From an uncultured Methylophilaceae bacterium (lineage in GTDB: Bacteria > Pseudomonadota > Gammaproteobacteria > Burkholderiales > Methylophilaceae), in assembly GCA_905618945.1 (NCBI GenBank), contig CAJQTF010000013.1, positions 1 to 55,416 of the forward strand: 55,416 bases of DNA, read 5' to 3'. Of the stretch, positions 23,001-32,612 are shown in pieces. Both the position numbers and the translations under genes were made by a program. Position 1 is the first letter of the stretch; each line of letters opens with the position of its first letter. The notes beneath the pieces were generated by a model. It was not told the DNA's origin and made no database searches. It saw only the letters and a program-made list of their open reading frames with translations.

Positions 23001-23497
23001 AACGAATTTTTCCACTGGTTTAGTGCATGTTTTGCCTGCTCTAATTTGTCTTGAAGTATGAGTTGACCAATATCACCGGAAGTTGCGCCAGATAATATTA
23101 TTAAATCCTTATTGAATTCATTCAGCAACCAAGATTTTTTTATCTCGACACGCTCACGATATTGATTTTCTAAATAAGCCTTGGAGAGTAATTTAGAAAG
23201 ATTTTCATATCCCTCCCTAGTTTTACAAAGCGCTAGAATTCGGTAAGGTTCATCCCTCTTGACTTCATTCTCAAGCCAAAGATCGCAACCAATTATGGGC
23301 TTTATACTTTCTTTTGATGCTTTTTTGAAAAACTTAACAGCTCCAAATAGATTACTTAAATCAGTTAAAGCAATTGCTGGCATATTTTTATCAGCTGCCC
23401 GCTCTACATAATCTCCAATTTTCACTATACCGTCTGTGATTGAAAACTCGCTATGACAGCGAAGATGGATATAATGAGATTTATCTAATTTCTGCAT
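20036..23497 (-). CDS. dnaE: DNA polymerase III subunit alpha
   Basis: A 1153-residue replicative polymerase (DnaE1 type). The N-terminal PHP domain begins [13 protein letters not shown] (from residue 11). The polymerase active site has [12 protein letters not shown] (371-381) and PDFDIDF (409-415), whose Asp410 and Asp412 correspond to the catalytic pair. The finger segment [30 protein letters not shown] and helix-hairpin-helix region follow, then an OB fold and C-terminal tail. Length is normal. It is the first gene of dnaE-accA-tilS and is divergent from tpx. Confidence 0.98.
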   Translation of the reverse strand: MQKLDKSHYIHLRCHSEFSITDGIVKIGDYVERAADKNMPAIALTDLSNLFGAVKFFKKASKESIKPIIGCDLWLENEVKRDEPYRILALCKTREGYENLSKLLSKAYLENQYRERVEIKKSWLLNEFNKDLIILSGATSGDIGQLILQDKLEQAKHALNQWKNSFGDRFYIEVQRHGQGELRDQQERYIKQVLHFAIDYKTPVVATHPIQFMKEDDFRAHESKSCISEGFVLGDRRRPKSFTSDQYCKDEAEMVELFSDIPSALQNSVSIAYRCNFSFDLGKNYLPNFPTPNNIKIDNYLLTEAEDGLKKRLRVLFLDKAIHKQKKIEYEERLNFEVGVINQMGYAGYFLIVADFINWAKVNKIPVGPGRGSGAGSVVAYSLGITDLDPIEYNLLFERFLNPDRVSMPDFDIDFCMEGRDKVIDYVKQKYGSSSVSQIVTFGTMAARAAIGDVGRVLQLSFPFVQEIAKLIPNELGITLKSAIEQEPRIKERIANEEEVKELFDLAMRLEGLVRNVSMHAGGVLIAPTEISAFSPIYCQPDGEGVISQFDKYDVESVGLVKFDFLGLRTLTIIDMALKNANHILNENNLSPLDLNEIPINDEATFNLLKSSNTTAVFQLESSGMKDMLKQAKPDCFEDIIALVALYRPGPMDLIPEFCRRKLGQQKVTYPHPATESILKETYGIAVYQEQVMQIAQAVAGYSLGSADLLRRAMGKKDKEEMDAQRTDFVSGSLKNKLNERQANELFDLLEKFAGYGFNKSHAAAYAKIAYQTAYLKAHHASSFLAASMSADMNNTDNIHLLFDDCKINNVELLPPDVNKSSYKFIPLNNNQILYGLGAIKGSGDSSIDLILAERKNNGPYRSLFDFTSRLDLTKVNRRVVESLVRSGAFDKIEPNRASLLASVNLAIKMAEQSKNEAGQAGLFGGSDIEAIKLVEMNPWEEKNQLLEEKVALGFYFSGHLFSYYKKIIKSFISTKLSELKPRQESYLIAGIISSVKYRQSSRGKIAIITIDDGEGRIDALLGNNLLTQSYNLIKDDELIIIEGRVSVDDYSGGNRLSAIKVYDLITFQSLKANLLKISLNGQADASKLKQLLKPYCDLNTTHKKCKVKIEYQNTQGRVELILGSQWEVSLHEDLIMGLTESFNDDNVKILYN

Positions 23498-23586
23498 ATA
23501 AATTATTTTACCTTAGAAGCTTTGTTAGAATAGATAGAAATACTAATTTATTTATATATATATTTTTTAATAACAAGGAGAGAAGC

Positions 23587-24090
23587 ATGAGTCAAGTAAC
23601 TGTAAAAGGTGGTCCAGTGAGTATTGGAGGTCAATTTCCTGCGATAGGGGAAACTGTAAAAGATTTTAGTTTGGCAAATAGCAAACGAGAGGATGTTAAT
23701 TTAGCTAGCTTTGGTTCAAAAAGAAAAATTCTAAATATATTTCCAAGTATCGATACACCCACTTGCGCACTTTCAGTCAAACGATTTAATGATGAAGCGG
23801 CTAATTTAAGTAACACAGTTGTTCTATGTATATCCGCCGACCTTCCTTTCGCTCAAAAAAGGTTTTGTGGCGCTGAAGGTACTGAAAATGTTGAAACACT
23901 ATCAGCTTTTAGGGGTATTGAAAAATTCTCAACGGATTATGGTGTAGCAATTTTAGATAGCTCACTTCAAGGTCTTACAACTCGAGCGGTAATAGTTCTT
24001 GATGAATCAAATAAGGTTATTCATTCTGAATTAGCTGCTGATATTGCTGAAGAACCAAATTATGATGCAGCATTAAGCGTTTTAAAATAA
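23587..24090 (+). CDS. tpx: Thiol peroxidase (Tpx-type peroxiredoxin)
   Basis: A 167-residue atypical 2-Cys peroxiredoxin that reduces hydrogen peroxide and alkyl hydroperoxides using thioredoxin. The peroxidatic Cys60 lies in [12 protein letters not shown] and the resolving Cys94 in RFCGAEG, the Tpx spacing. The reading frame stays open for 147 bp upstream, but ATG at 23587 is chosen because a strong AAGGAG site (23575-23580) sits 6 bases before it and the protein then has the family length. The gene is divergent from dnaE and ends 1 bp from convergent rlmL. Confidence 0.97.
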   Translation: MSQVTVKGGPVSIGGQFPAIGETVKDFSLANSKREDVNLASFGSKRKILNIFPSIDTPTCALSVKRFNDEAANLSNTVVLCISADLPFAQKRFCGAEGTENVETLSAFRGIEKFSTDYGVAILDSSLQGLTTRAVIVLDESNKVIHSELAADIAEEPNYDAALSVLK

Positions 24091-24091
24091 T

Positions 24092-25234
24092 TTAAGTTCT
24101 GTTGCTACCAGCAACCATTTTAATTTCAAATAATCTACAATCTAAGGCACCGTTATATAATGGTGTCTTTTTACTTGGGGAAAGGCGCATTAACTTTGGC
24201 ATTCTTAAATCGCTAGTTAAAAAATAAGTACGCCAACCAGAAAGTTTTTGCTTCATTGTTGATGCCCATAATGGGTATGCTCTGGCTAAATCTTCATCTT
24301 CACCAATTCTAACTCCATATGGTGGATTGGTAATCAAGACACCTTCTTTTGCAGGGGCTACAATATCATTAAAACTTTTACGACTTAATTCTACAGCAGT
24401 TTTTAAACCAGCTTCCTCAAGATTACCTTTAGTGACTCGAATAGCTCTTAAATCCTCATCTGATCCATAAATATGGGAAAAAACTAGAGGTTTAATTTGC
24501 GCTTGGTATTCAGATTTAATATTCTTAAAAAGTACAGAATCAAAATCTTTCCAATGCTCAAAACCAAAATTTCTTTTAAGTCCTGGTGCTTTATTCAATG
24601 CAATCATTGCAGCTTCAATTAAAAATGTGCCACTGCCACACATTGGATCTAATAAAGTGTCCCCAGGCTTCCAACCGCTTAAAGCCAATATACCTGCTGC
24701 TAGATTTTCCCTTATTGGGGCTTCAACACTAGATTTTCTAAATCCCCTTTGGTAGAGTGGCTGTCCTGATGTATCGATATATAAATCAAAATAATCAGCT
24801 TCAAGGTAAAGATGGATTCTAATATCTGGGTCTCTAATCTCGACATTGGGTCGAGCATTAACTTGACTTCGGAACTGGTCACAAACTGCATCTTTAATTC
24901 TTAGAGTCATAAAATCAAGACTTTTTAATGGGCACTTAACTCCTGTAGTACTAACCTTAATTCCATGAGATACATTAAATAAATTTGCCCATTTCACATT
25001 AAGTGCAGCGTTATAAAGGTCATCTTCAGTTTTATAATTACCATTCGCAACCCGACAAAGAATCCTTGTTGCAATTCGACTAGTCAGGTTTGCTCTATAC
25101 ATAATTTCAGTTGTTGATTCGAACTTAACCCCACCGTCAACAATTTTAATTTCTACAGCCCCCAAAGATTCTAATTCATCCGATAAAATCGATTCTAAAC
25201 CTCTTGGGCATGATGCAAAGTATTGTAATTTCAA
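24092..25234 (-). CDS. rlmL: THUMP-domain 23S rRNA guanine-N2 methyltransferase, RlmL-like
   Basis: A 380-residue protein with an N-terminal ferredoxin-like plus THUMP region (about 40-155) and a Rossmann methyltransferase domain. The SAM motif is DPMCGSGT (196-203) and the catalytic motif NPPYG (303-307), as in N2-guanine methyltransferases. It matches the N-terminal half of the fused E. coli RlmKL, which methylates G2445 of 23S rRNA. The RlmK half (m7G2069) is absent. The likely job is m2G2445, by homology. It lies downstream of the spermidine-synthase-like gene with an 8-bp gap. Confidence 0.88.
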   Translation of the reverse strand: MKLQYFASCPRGLESILSDELESLGAVEIKIVDGGVKFESTTEIMYRANLTSRIATRILCRVANGNYKTEDDLYNAALNVKWANLFNVSHGIKVSTTGVKCPLKSLDFMTLRIKDAVCDQFRSQVNARPNVEIRDPDIRIHLYLEADYFDLYIDTSGQPLYQRGFRKSSVEAPIRENLAAGILALSGWKPGDTLLDPMCGSGTFLIEAAMIALNKAPGLKRNFGFEHWKDFDSVLFKNIKSEYQAQIKPLVFSHIYGSDEDLRAIRVTKGNLEEAGLKTAVELSRKSFNDIVAPAKEGVLITNPPYGVRIGEDEDLARAYPLWASTMKQKLSGWRTYFLTSDLRMPKLMRLSPSKKTPLYNGALDCRLFEIKMVAGSNRT

Positions 25235-25242
25235 TCTATTTC

Positions 25243-26064
25243 CTAATGGAAGCGAACTTGATTTGAGTTGCCTCGTTTGTTATTTTTAATCAGTCGGCTG
25301 AAATATAACATTAAATCGAGTTCGCAATTCACTTCTAAAGACTTTATTTTTTTTCTTAAAATATCAATTTGGTATTCAGCATTTTTTTCATTAAAGCCAA
25401 AGACAATAACATTGCCTGGTTTACTAGATTCAGTATAAAGAACTTGCCGGTCAAAAACCAAACTAATGCGGTCTCTATACATCGGAGTTTTAGGGTCAGA
25501 GCCCCAAAGATTAATCATAAAAACACCTTTTTCTGATAATACATTTCTACATGATTCAAAATAAGAAATAGTACAAAACTCTTCTGGAAGTCCATAATCC
25601 TCGAAAGCATCTGAGATAAGTAAATCATATTTCTTATCTATTTTTTTTATATATTGAATACCGTCGCCCTGAAGAATATTAAATCTTTTTGATGAAGGTA
25701 ATTTAAAAAAATGTTTTGCAATTTGTATTACTTTTGGATTGAGCTCTAAAACTGTTAATTTTGCTTTAGCAAATAATCTATAAAAGAATTTAGGCATCGT
25801 GCCTCCCCCGAGGCCAATACATAAAATTTCTTTAGGGTTATCCAAGAATAATGAAGCCATTGACATGGCTTGAGTATAGTCAAGTTCTAAGTGAAAAGGG
25901 TTGTCAGTTCGCATTGAGCTTTGAATAGTTGCCGAACCTATATGCATGGAAATAACCCCATCCTGCTCGCTTACTTCAACCTGCATATCTTCAAATTTAT
26001 TTAAAGTAGTTAGTGCTTCATCTTCCAAAAAAAATTTCCCTATAAGTTTTTTTATTAATATCAT
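25243..26064 (-). CDS. Spermidine synthase-like methyltransferase-fold protein
   Basis: A 273-residue protein of the spermine/spermidine synthase fold. It has the GLGGGTMP nucleotide-site loop (84-91), an acidic LELNP segment (106-110), GDGIQYI (133-139) and SDAFEDYGLPEEF (151-163) where SpeE places its catalytic aspartates. The N-terminal beta-hairpin domain is short. Many such SpeE-like proteins in bacteria are not proven aminopropyltransferases, and no speD or speA lies nearby, so substrate is open. ATG follows the hrpA stop directly (TAAATG), so the two are translationally coupled. Confidence 0.75.
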   Translation of the reverse strand: MILIKKLIGKFFLEDEALTTLNKFEDMQVEVSEQDGVISMHIGSATIQSSMRTDNPFHLELDYTQAMSMASLFLDNPKEILCIGLGGGTMPKFFYRLFAKAKLTVLELNPKVIQIAKHFFKLPSSKRFNILQGDGIQYIKKIDKKYDLLISDAFEDYGLPEEFCTISYFESCRNVLSEKGVFMINLWGSDPKTPMYRDRISLVFDRQVLYTESSKPGNVIVFGFNEKNAEYQIDILRKKIKSLEVNCELDLMLYFSRLIKNNKRGNSNQVRFH

Positions 26065-29000
26065 TTATTGATTAATTAGGTCAGTCCATTTTTTCTCAAG
26101 TCTCTTGATAGAAATAGGGTAAGGTGTTTTCAACTCCTGAGCAAATAAAGAAACTCTTAATTCTTGCATCGCCCATTGAAAATCAATATAAGCCTTAGGT
26201 ATTTCAAAATCTGACTCTACAAATGCACTTACTTTTTCAATCCATTTTGTCTGCAATCGATTGACATCTCTAAAAAGATTTTGATCTTTGTTTTGACGTT
26301 GGCTATATTTTTCAATTCGTATTTTCATTGCTAAAAGAAATCTTGGGTAGTTTTTAAACTGTTCGAATAAAAATAAAGGTTTCTCATAGGGCGGAAGTAA
26401 AATTTCTAATTGTTCTTCTACATCATCTACTAATGTTTTCGGTAAAAAATTCATACGATTAATTAAAAGTGATAATTCCTGATACGAGTTAGCTACCTCA
26501 ACCATAATATTGGAATGCTCTACTACAACTTTGCCTATTTTATTTTTTGCAAAGCTAACTAGCTCATCAAATGATTCTTGCGTTCTTGGAATTGATTTTT
26601 CCCAAGCCATAGATTCATCCATAACAACATCAAAAAAATTCTCTTTTAATGAATCGGGTTTAATGTGAGTTCTAAGTTGCAACGCAAAACTATCGAATTG
26701 TGGGGGGAAATTTTTTAAATCCTTAACTCGATCTTTCATTTGTAGCTGAATTAGAGTTTTTACTCCCTCATAATGATTAATTAAAGCATCGCCAGAATTG
26801 TCTAGCACTTTTAAGTTTACAAAATTATTCTCGCTGATTAGGGATGGAAATCCCCTAACAGTTTCTCCATGCCAAACTTTCTCAACAGTCTCTGGAATTT
26901 CAAAATCTGGCCAATAAGTTAAATTTTCTTTTTCAATATCGAAAGCAACCTCTTCAATCACCTCTGAAATTCTTTCTTTATTTTCTTGTTGGAGGGTTAA
27001 TAAATCTCTTGAAGAATCTATTTCATAACCTTTTTCATCAATAATTTCATAATTAATTTTTAAATGATTGGGTAAAGTATCAATCAATTCATTTTCAACT
27101 CGAAAAGAAGTCTTTGTTTTGTTCCTAATAAAACTTGTTAAAGCATCATTAAAGTTAACCTCATAATCGGCTTTTGATAAAAATTCTGTTACTAATTTTT
27201 GTACCGGACCCAACTGAGTTCGTAATGGTTTTGGTAGAGCTTTAATTAAAGTTGAGACTTTTTCACGAATCATTCCAGGAACAAGCCAATCCATTGACTC
27301 CTTATTCATCCGACTTAATGCAGAATATGAAAAAGTAGCAGTTAGTCCGTCATTTGGATGACTAGGCTCAAAACGATATTTAAGTGTCACAGGTATTTCA
27401 TTTACTTTGAGTCTATCTGGATACTGAATATTATCGATTTGATCAGCACTTTTTTGCATTAAATACTCTTTACTCAGAAATAAAAAATTAGGATCTTTTT
27501 GTTCAACACTTTTCCTCCAAAACTCAAAACCCGCTGCATTCATAATATCTGTACTAATTTTGTTTTCATAAAATTGATAAAGGACATCTTGATTAATTAA
27601 AATATCCTGACGTCGAGACTTGTGTTCTAATTTTTCAATCTCATCAATTAAATCTAAATTGTGCTTCCAAAAAGGAGCCTCGCTTTCATACTCCATCTCG
27701 ACCAAGCCCGACCTAATAAATATTTGCCTAGATTCTGAAAGGTTGACTGAGCCATAATGAATAGTCTTACCTGGGTTAATAATTAATCCGTAAAGTAATA
27801 TCTTTTGAGTGGCATCCACTCGCCCTAATTTTTTATTCCATCTTGGATTACTATATTCAAAGTCAGCCAGATGAAAAGCTAATTTCTCAACCCATTTAAT
27901 ATCAATTTTTGCAATGCATTGAGCATAAAGCTTTCCTGTATCAATAATTTCAGCAGCCATAACCCACTTATAATTTTTATTACGGAATAGTTTAGGACCA
28001 ATCAAAAATTTAATGCCACGTGTCCCAAGGTATTCATAACCCTCCGAATCTTTAAAACCAATATTTCCTAATAATCCTGATAAAAATGATAAATGGATTT
28101 GTTCGTAATTTGCATCTTGGTTGCTAATTTTATAATCTAAATCTTCTGACATCTGTAAAAGTTGTTTATAAAGTTCTTGCCACTCTCGCATTCTGTTGAA
28201 AGATAAGAAATACTTTTCACAAAATATTCTTAGCGATCTACTTTTCTGATTTTTTGCTTCTTTTTTAAATAGAATCCATAACCTTAATAAACTTAAAAAT
28301 CCAGATTCTGGATCATGAAATATAAGATGGGCTTTATCAGCCTGGTCTGACTTATCAAAAGGCCGCTCCCTTGGATCTGAAATACTCAAAGCACTTATAA
28401 TCACTAAAACCTCTTTCACACAATTTTGTTTTTTTGATTCTATTAAAATTCGCCCTAAAGACGGATCAAGTGGCATTTTTGCAAGCTGCCTCCCTAAAGG
28501 TAAAATTTTATTTTCATTATCAACAGCACCTAATTCATTTAATAATTGGTAGCCATCTTGAATGAACTTATAAATGGGGGGCTGCAAAAAAGGAAATTGG
28601 TCCACAGCTCCTAAATTTAGCGAGGACATTTTAAGAATAACGGAAGCTAAAGAAGTTCTCATTATTTCAGGGTCTGTAAATTGAGGTCGCCCCTGAAAGT
28701 CCTCTTCTTCATAAAGTCTAATACATATTCCTGGAGCAACTCGCCCACACCTTCCTGCCCTTTGGTTTGCTGAGGCTTGTGAAATTTTTTCAATCAATAA
28801 TTGCTCTATCTTCAATCTCGGGCTATAGCGAACAATTCTTGCGAGCCCAACATCAATTACATACTTAATGCCAGGAACTGTTAAAGAGGTTTCTGCAATA
28901 TTAGTCGTTAGAATAATGCGTCTAATCCCACTGGTTTTAAATATTTTTTGCTGCTCTTTGATAGCAAGTCTAGAATACAAAGGTAAAATCTCAAATTGAC

Positions 29001-29757
29001 TGCCTAGCTGATCAGATAAAAATCTTTTAGTGTCATGAATATCTCTTTCGCCAGGCAAAAAGATTAAAATATCTCCCGTCTGTTTGTCTAAATCATGAAT
29101 TGCCGACAAGACTGCATCTTCAATATCTTCTAAATCCTCATTAGTTTTTTTCCTTAGAGGTTTATATAAAATTTCAACAGGAAATGTTCGGCCTGAAACT
29201 TGAATAATCGGCGCATCATTAAAATGAGATGAAAACTTATCTACATCAATCGTCGCACTTGTAATAATAATTTTTAGATCTGGACGCTTTGGTAATATAT
29301 TTTTTATGTACCCAAGCAAAAAATCAATATTTAAACTTCGCTCATGAGCTTCATCAATAATCAAAGTATCATATATTTTTAGTAAAGGATCATTTTGGGT
29401 TTCAGCTAATAAAATACCATCAGTCATCACTTTAATGGATGAAAGTTTAGATACCTTATCGGTAAACCTTACCTTATAGCCTACCAAGTCTCCGACATTG
29501 GTTTGTAATTCCTCAGATATCCTAGTAGCTACCGAGCGAGCTGCAATTCTCCTAGGTTGAGTATGGCCAATAATTTTTTTAACTCCACGACCAAGGGCTA
29601 AACAAATTTTTGGCAGCTGTGTAGTCTTTCCAGAACCAGTTTCTCCACAAATAATGATAATTGAATTATTTGTAATGGCTTTTTTTATATCTTCAACTCT
29701 CTGACTTACTGGAAGCCCTTCAGGAAATTTGATATTTTTTATAATTGTGTTTTGCAT
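26065..29757 (-). CDS. hrpA: ATP-dependent RNA helicase HrpA
   Basis: A 1230-residue DEAH-box helicase of the HrpA type. Motif I is GETGSGKT (38-45) and motif II DEAH (135-138). SAT (motif III), TNIAETSLTVPG (V) and QRAGRCGR (VI) are present. A helicase-associated winged-helix/ratchet region, OB fold and the long HrpA-specific DUF3418 C-terminal region follow. E. coli HrpA is slightly longer (about 1300). HrpA unwinds RNA, resolves collided ribosomes and affects mRNA processing in studied species. Its stop codon touches the start of the SpeE-like gene. Confidence 0.96.
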   Translation of the reverse strand: MQNTIIKNIKFPEGLPVSQRVEDIKKAITNNSIIIICGETGSGKTTQLPKICLALGRGVKKIIGHTQPRRIAARSVATRISEELQTNVGDLVGYKVRFTDKVSKLSSIKVMTDGILLAETQNDPLLKIYDTLIIDEAHERSLNIDFLLGYIKNILPKRPDLKIIITSATIDVDKFSSHFNDAPIIQVSGRTFPVEILYKPLRKKTNEDLEDIEDAVLSAIHDLDKQTGDILIFLPGERDIHDTKRFLSDQLGSQFEILPLYSRLAIKEQQKIFKTSGIRRIILTTNIAETSLTVPGIKYVIDVGLARIVRYSPRLKIEQLLIEKISQASANQRAGRCGRVAPGICIRLYEEEDFQGRPQFTDPEIMRTSLASVILKMSSLNLGAVDQFPFLQPPIYKFIQDGYQLLNELGAVDNENKILPLGRQLAKMPLDPSLGRILIESKKQNCVKEVLVIISALSISDPRERPFDKSDQADKAHLIFHDPESGFLSLLRLWILFKKEAKNQKSRSLRIFCEKYFLSFNRMREWQELYKQLLQMSEDLDYKISNQDANYEQIHLSFLSGLLGNIGFKDSEGYEYLGTRGIKFLIGPKLFRNKNYKWVMAAEIIDTGKLYAQCIAKIDIKWVEKLAFHLADFEYSNPRWNKKLGRVDATQKILLYGLIINPGKTIHYGSVNLSESRQIFIRSGLVEMEYESEAPFWKHNLDLIDEIEKLEHKSRRQDILINQDVLYQFYENKISTDIMNAAGFEFWRKSVEQKDPNFLFLSKEYLMQKSADQIDNIQYPDRLKVNEIPVTLKYRFEPSHPNDGLTATFSYSALSRMNKESMDWLVPGMIREKVSTLIKALPKPLRTQLGPVQKLVTEFLSKADYEVNFNDALTSFIRNKTKTSFRVENELIDTLPNHLKINYEIIDEKGYEIDSSRDLLTLQQENKERISEVIEEVAFDIEKENLTYWPDFEIPETVEKVWHGETVRGFPSLISENNFVNLKVLDNSGDALINHYEGVKTLIQLQMKDRVKDLKNFPPQFDSFALQLRTHIKPDSLKENFFDVVMDESMAWEKSIPRTQESFDELVSFAKNKIGKVVVEHSNIMVEVANSYQELSLLINRMNFLPKTLVDDVEEQLEILLPPYEKPLFLFEQFKNYPRFLLAMKIRIEKYSQRQNKDQNLFRDVNRLQTKWIEKVSAFVESDFEIPKAYIDFQWAMQELRVSLFAQELKTPYPISIKRLEKKWTDLINQ

Positions 29758-29823
29758 TAAGAAATAGAGTTTAAATTAATCTGAATACTACCAAAAAAAA
29801 TTTCACAATTGAGCTCAATTTTT

Positions 29824-30636
29824 TTAATTAAAATTAAATCTTGGTTTTAGAGTCTGTAAATTAAACTCTTCTAATATATTATCAATTCTTTCAATCGCAT
29901 TACCTTTTTTAGACCCAATATATTCTGCAATTATTAATTCATTTTTCATTGAGTGTTCCCACCCCACTAACTCAGTCACTGTAACTTTATAGCCCTGAGA
30001 TTCTAATAATAAACAACGCAATACATTGGTTAGATGACTACCCATTTCTATTGTATGAATTCCATGCCTCCAAAGCTCTGCTAATGGTTTTTTTAAAGAC
30101 TGGGATTTATTACTCCTTAAATGCTTAGAAATTTCTGCCTGACAGCAAGGTACTAGCAACATATATTTAGCTTTTCTTTCTAATCCAAAATGAATGGCAT
30201 CATCAGTTGCTGTGTCGCATGCATGAAGTGCGGTCACCATATTTACATCGCCAAGAATTAAATCCTTGGAGTCTGATATATCAGAATTAATAAATGACAT
30301 ACGTTCAAACTTTAATTGACGAGCTAAATTTTTTGTATTCTCAACTAATTCATTTCTTGAATCAATGCCAGTGACAGATCCCAATGTATTTTTAATAAAA
30401 AGATCGTACAAAATAAAACCTAAATAAGACTTTCCACAACCGTGGTCAACAATTAAGAATTTCTCATCCTCTTTTTTAATTGCCTCTAAAATGGGCTCAA
30501 TAAAATTATATAAATGATAAACCTGTTTTAACTTTCTTCGAGAATCCTGATTAATTTTGCCATCACGAGTTAGAATGTGAAGTGATTTCAATAATTCAAT
30601 TGATTGCTCAGGTTTGATATCTTCTAGCTTTTGCAT
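29824..30636 (-). CDS. Class I SAM-dependent methyltransferase (Methyltransf_32-like)
   Basis: A 270-residue protein. A helical N-terminus (1-55) precedes a Rossmann domain with the SAM loop VDHGCGKSYLGF (63-74), TGIDSR (89-94) and the segment TALHACDTATDDAI (135-148), then PCCQAE (163-168). This GxGKxYL / LHACD / PCC pattern is that of the Methyltransf_32 group, which includes eukaryotic METTL25 and GSTCD domains. The substrate is unknown; an RNA is a guess. It is divergent from rbgA and stands upstream of hrpA with a 66-bp gap. Confidence 0.75.
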   Translation of the reverse strand: MQKLEDIKPEQSIELLKSLHILTRDGKINQDSRRKLKQVYHLYNFIEPILEAIKKEDEKFLIVDHGCGKSYLGFILYDLFIKNTLGSVTGIDSRNELVENTKNLARQLKFERMSFINSDISDSKDLILGDVNMVTALHACDTATDDAIHFGLERKAKYMLLVPCCQAEISKHLRSNKSQSLKKPLAELWRHGIHTIEMGSHLTNVLRCLLLESQGYKVTVTELVGWEHSMKNELIIAEYIGSKKGNAIERIDNILEEFNLQTLKPRFNFN

Positions 30637-30714
30637 CCCAATAGTTTACCTTAATCTTTAATAGGTCATAATTACATAATATTTTAAATAAAAACTTATA
30701 TTAGGAATGATTCA

Positions 30715-31593
30715 ATGAGTATTCAGTGGTATCCAGGACACATGACTGCAGCCAAAAGAAAAGCAGAAGAGGCTATGGAATTTCATGATGTAATTATTGA
30801 GGTCTTAGATGCCAGAATCCCTGGCAGTTCTATTAACCCAATGATTGAATCAATTCGGACAGCTCGCCAAAGGCCCCACCTAAAGGTTCTTAATAAAGCA
30901 GACTTAGCAGATCCGAAAATAACTGAGCAATGGATAAAATATTTCAACTCCCAACCAAAAACTAATGCGATTAGTTTGTCAGCAAAAAAAACAAATGATG
31001 TTAAAGAAGTATTGCTAAATTGCGAGAAATTAGCCCCTCATAGAGGAACTTCTGTTAAGCCACTTAGAATGTTAATTATGGGGGTGCCGAACGTAGGCAA
31101 ATCAACTATTATTAATGCCTTAAAAAATAAGAAAATTGCAAAAGTTGGCAATGTCCCGGCAGTTACCAAAATGCAGCAAAGAATTGAAATAAATAGTCGA
31201 ATGATACTCACTGACACGCCTGGAATGATGTGGCCAAAAATTACAAACGAATTAGATGGTATTTTTTTAGCTGCCTCACACTCAATCGGAATTAACGCTT
31301 ATGATGAAATTGAGACTGCATTAATCTTAAGTGACACTCTTAAAGAGAGGTATCCAGAATCATTAATAACTCAATATGGCTTTAGGACCCCTATTCCAAG
31401 TGATGAAGAGTTTCTTGGGCATATCGCTAAAGCAAGAAATTTTATTATCAAAGGTGGTAAAGCCAACCTTCTCAAAGCAGCGGTTACTTTTATTAATGAT
31501 TATCGTAACGGAGTGATTGGTAAAATTAGCTTAGAGTCGCCCTCATCAAGAAAGTTGATGCTCGATAATTCCAAAATAAAGCAAGAAATATAA
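30715..31593 (+). CDS. rbgA: Ribosome biogenesis GTPase RbgA/YlqF
   Basis: A 292-residue circularly permuted GTPase. The G motifs appear in the order G4 NKAD (60-63), G5 SAK (89-91), G1 GVPNVGKS (123-130) and G3 DTPG (167-170), which defines the YlqF/RbgA class. The N-terminus WYPGHMTAAKR is the family signature. RbgA promotes late 50S assembly in Bacillus. The C-terminal helical domain (about 225-292) is present. It is divergent from the methyltransferase gene; the accessory envelope cluster begins about 120 bp downstream. Confidence 0.95.
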   Translation: MSIQWYPGHMTAAKRKAEEAMEFHDVIIEVLDARIPGSSINPMIESIRTARQRPHLKVLNKADLADPKITEQWIKYFNSQPKTNAISLSAKKTNDVKEVLLNCEKLAPHRGTSVKPLRMLIMGVPNVGKSTIINALKNKKIAKVGNVPAVTKMQQRIEINSRMILTDTPGMMWPKITNELDGIFLAASHSIGINAYDEIETALILSDTLKERYPESLITQYGFRTPIPSDEEFLGHIAKARNFIIKGGKANLLKAAVTFINDYRNGVIGKISLESPSSRKLMLDNSKIKQEI

Positions 31594-31715
31594 CTTTACA
31601 TTTAAAGTTTATGTTCTATTTGAATTGTGATTATTTTGTGGCTAAATAACAACAAAATTGTATTTAGACTGATTAAAATGTTGAATTTTTAAGTATGTGC
31701 ATTTATAATCAGTTC

Positions 31716-32612
31716 ATGAATTTTATAACGAAATATTTATTCTTCGCACTGGTTTTATTCACAACTCAAGTAAATTCGGTTGATGCAGATAAAGTTAAGG
31801 ACACAGTAAAGAAGGCTGTTAAAGATGAAGCTGTTGGTATCGCATCTTCCTACCTTGAAAAATATTTTGATGTTTTCGAATTAAGTATTGACTCCCCAGA
31901 TGATCTTTCAAGTGCAAGCATACTCGTAGTAAAAGGCCTTTCTGATCCTGATGATATTAAAAATACATGGTTTACCCAAGGAAGCATGTTTGTTAATGCA
32001 GGTCGGGCAACCTTAAATCTAGGTTTGGGATATCGGCGCCTGATGGCTGATGATAAATTGCTACTTGGCGTAAATACTTTTTATGACCAAGAATTTCCTT
32101 ACCGACATGGAAGAGCAAGCTTAGGACTAGAGGCAAGAACTACTGTAGGCGAAGTCAACTTTAATAGGTATTGGGCCACTACTGGCTGGCAGGCTGGGGA
32201 TAATAACTTGAAAGAACATGCTTTAGGTGGTCTTGATCTTGAAATTGGTATCCCTCTCCCCTACATGAACTGGGCTACATTCTATGCAAGGGCATTTAAA
32301 TGGCATAGCGAGACACCTGGAGTAAAAGACTCAATAGGAAATGATCTTTCGTTCCGGGCTGAGGTGCCAGTTATTCCTGGGCTTGCAATTGAAGCTGGTC
32401 ATAGACAATACTCATCTGATGAACCAACTAACAACTTTGTTAAATTTGAATATGATTTAATTCAAGCATTCAAAAAAGAGAAAGCGCCAATATTTACAAG
32501 TTATGCTTACAAAATGGCCAGCATGGAGGGTCAACGCCTCAAGAAGGTAAGAAGAGAGAATAAAATTTACAAACAAATGAAAAGCTCAACTGTCACAGTG
32601 AAAGGATTTTAG
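31716..32612 (+). CDS. Stand-alone inverse-autotransporter beta-barrel (intimin/invasin type)
   Basis: A roughly 298-residue exported protein (start ATG 31716; an ATG at 31695 would add 7 residues; neither has a clear ribosome site). The signal peptide runs to about VNS before VDADK. The body matches inverse-autotransporter beta-domains: repeated strands such as LNLGLGYRRLMADDKLLLGVNTFYD split by turns, HGRASLGLEARTTVGEVNFNRYW, and ALGGLDLEIGIPLPYMNWATFY. In invasin and intimin this barrel is followed by Ig-like passenger domains. Here the protein stops about 30 residues after the barrel, so no passenger is attached. The gene overlaps the next by one base, suggesting the passenger function may be supplied in trans. 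Confidence 0.8.
   Translation: MNFITKYLFFALVLFTTQVNSVDADKVKDTVKKAVKDEAVGIASSYLEKYFDVFELSIDSPDDLSSASILVVKGLSDPDDIKNTWFTQGSMFVNAGRATLNLGLGYRRLMADDKLLLGVNTFYDQEFPYRHGRASLGLEARTTVGEVNFNRYWATTGWQAGDNNLKEHALGGLDLEIGIPLPYMNWATFYARAFKWHSETPGVKDSIGNDLSFRAEVPVIPGLAIEAGHRQYSSDEPTNNFVKFEYDLIQAFKKEKAPIFTSYAYKMASMEGQRLKKVRRENKIYKQMKSSTVTVKGF

Noticed and set aside
23440-23586. Longer N-terminal form of thiol peroxidase
   Set aside because: The extension overlaps the dnaE start, has no family similarity, and the strong AAGGAG site sits right before ATG 23587.
31594-31700. Second copy of the tRNA-Arg 3' end as an attachment site
   Set aside because: I found no stretch matching the tRNA 3' end here, and no integrase in the cluster.
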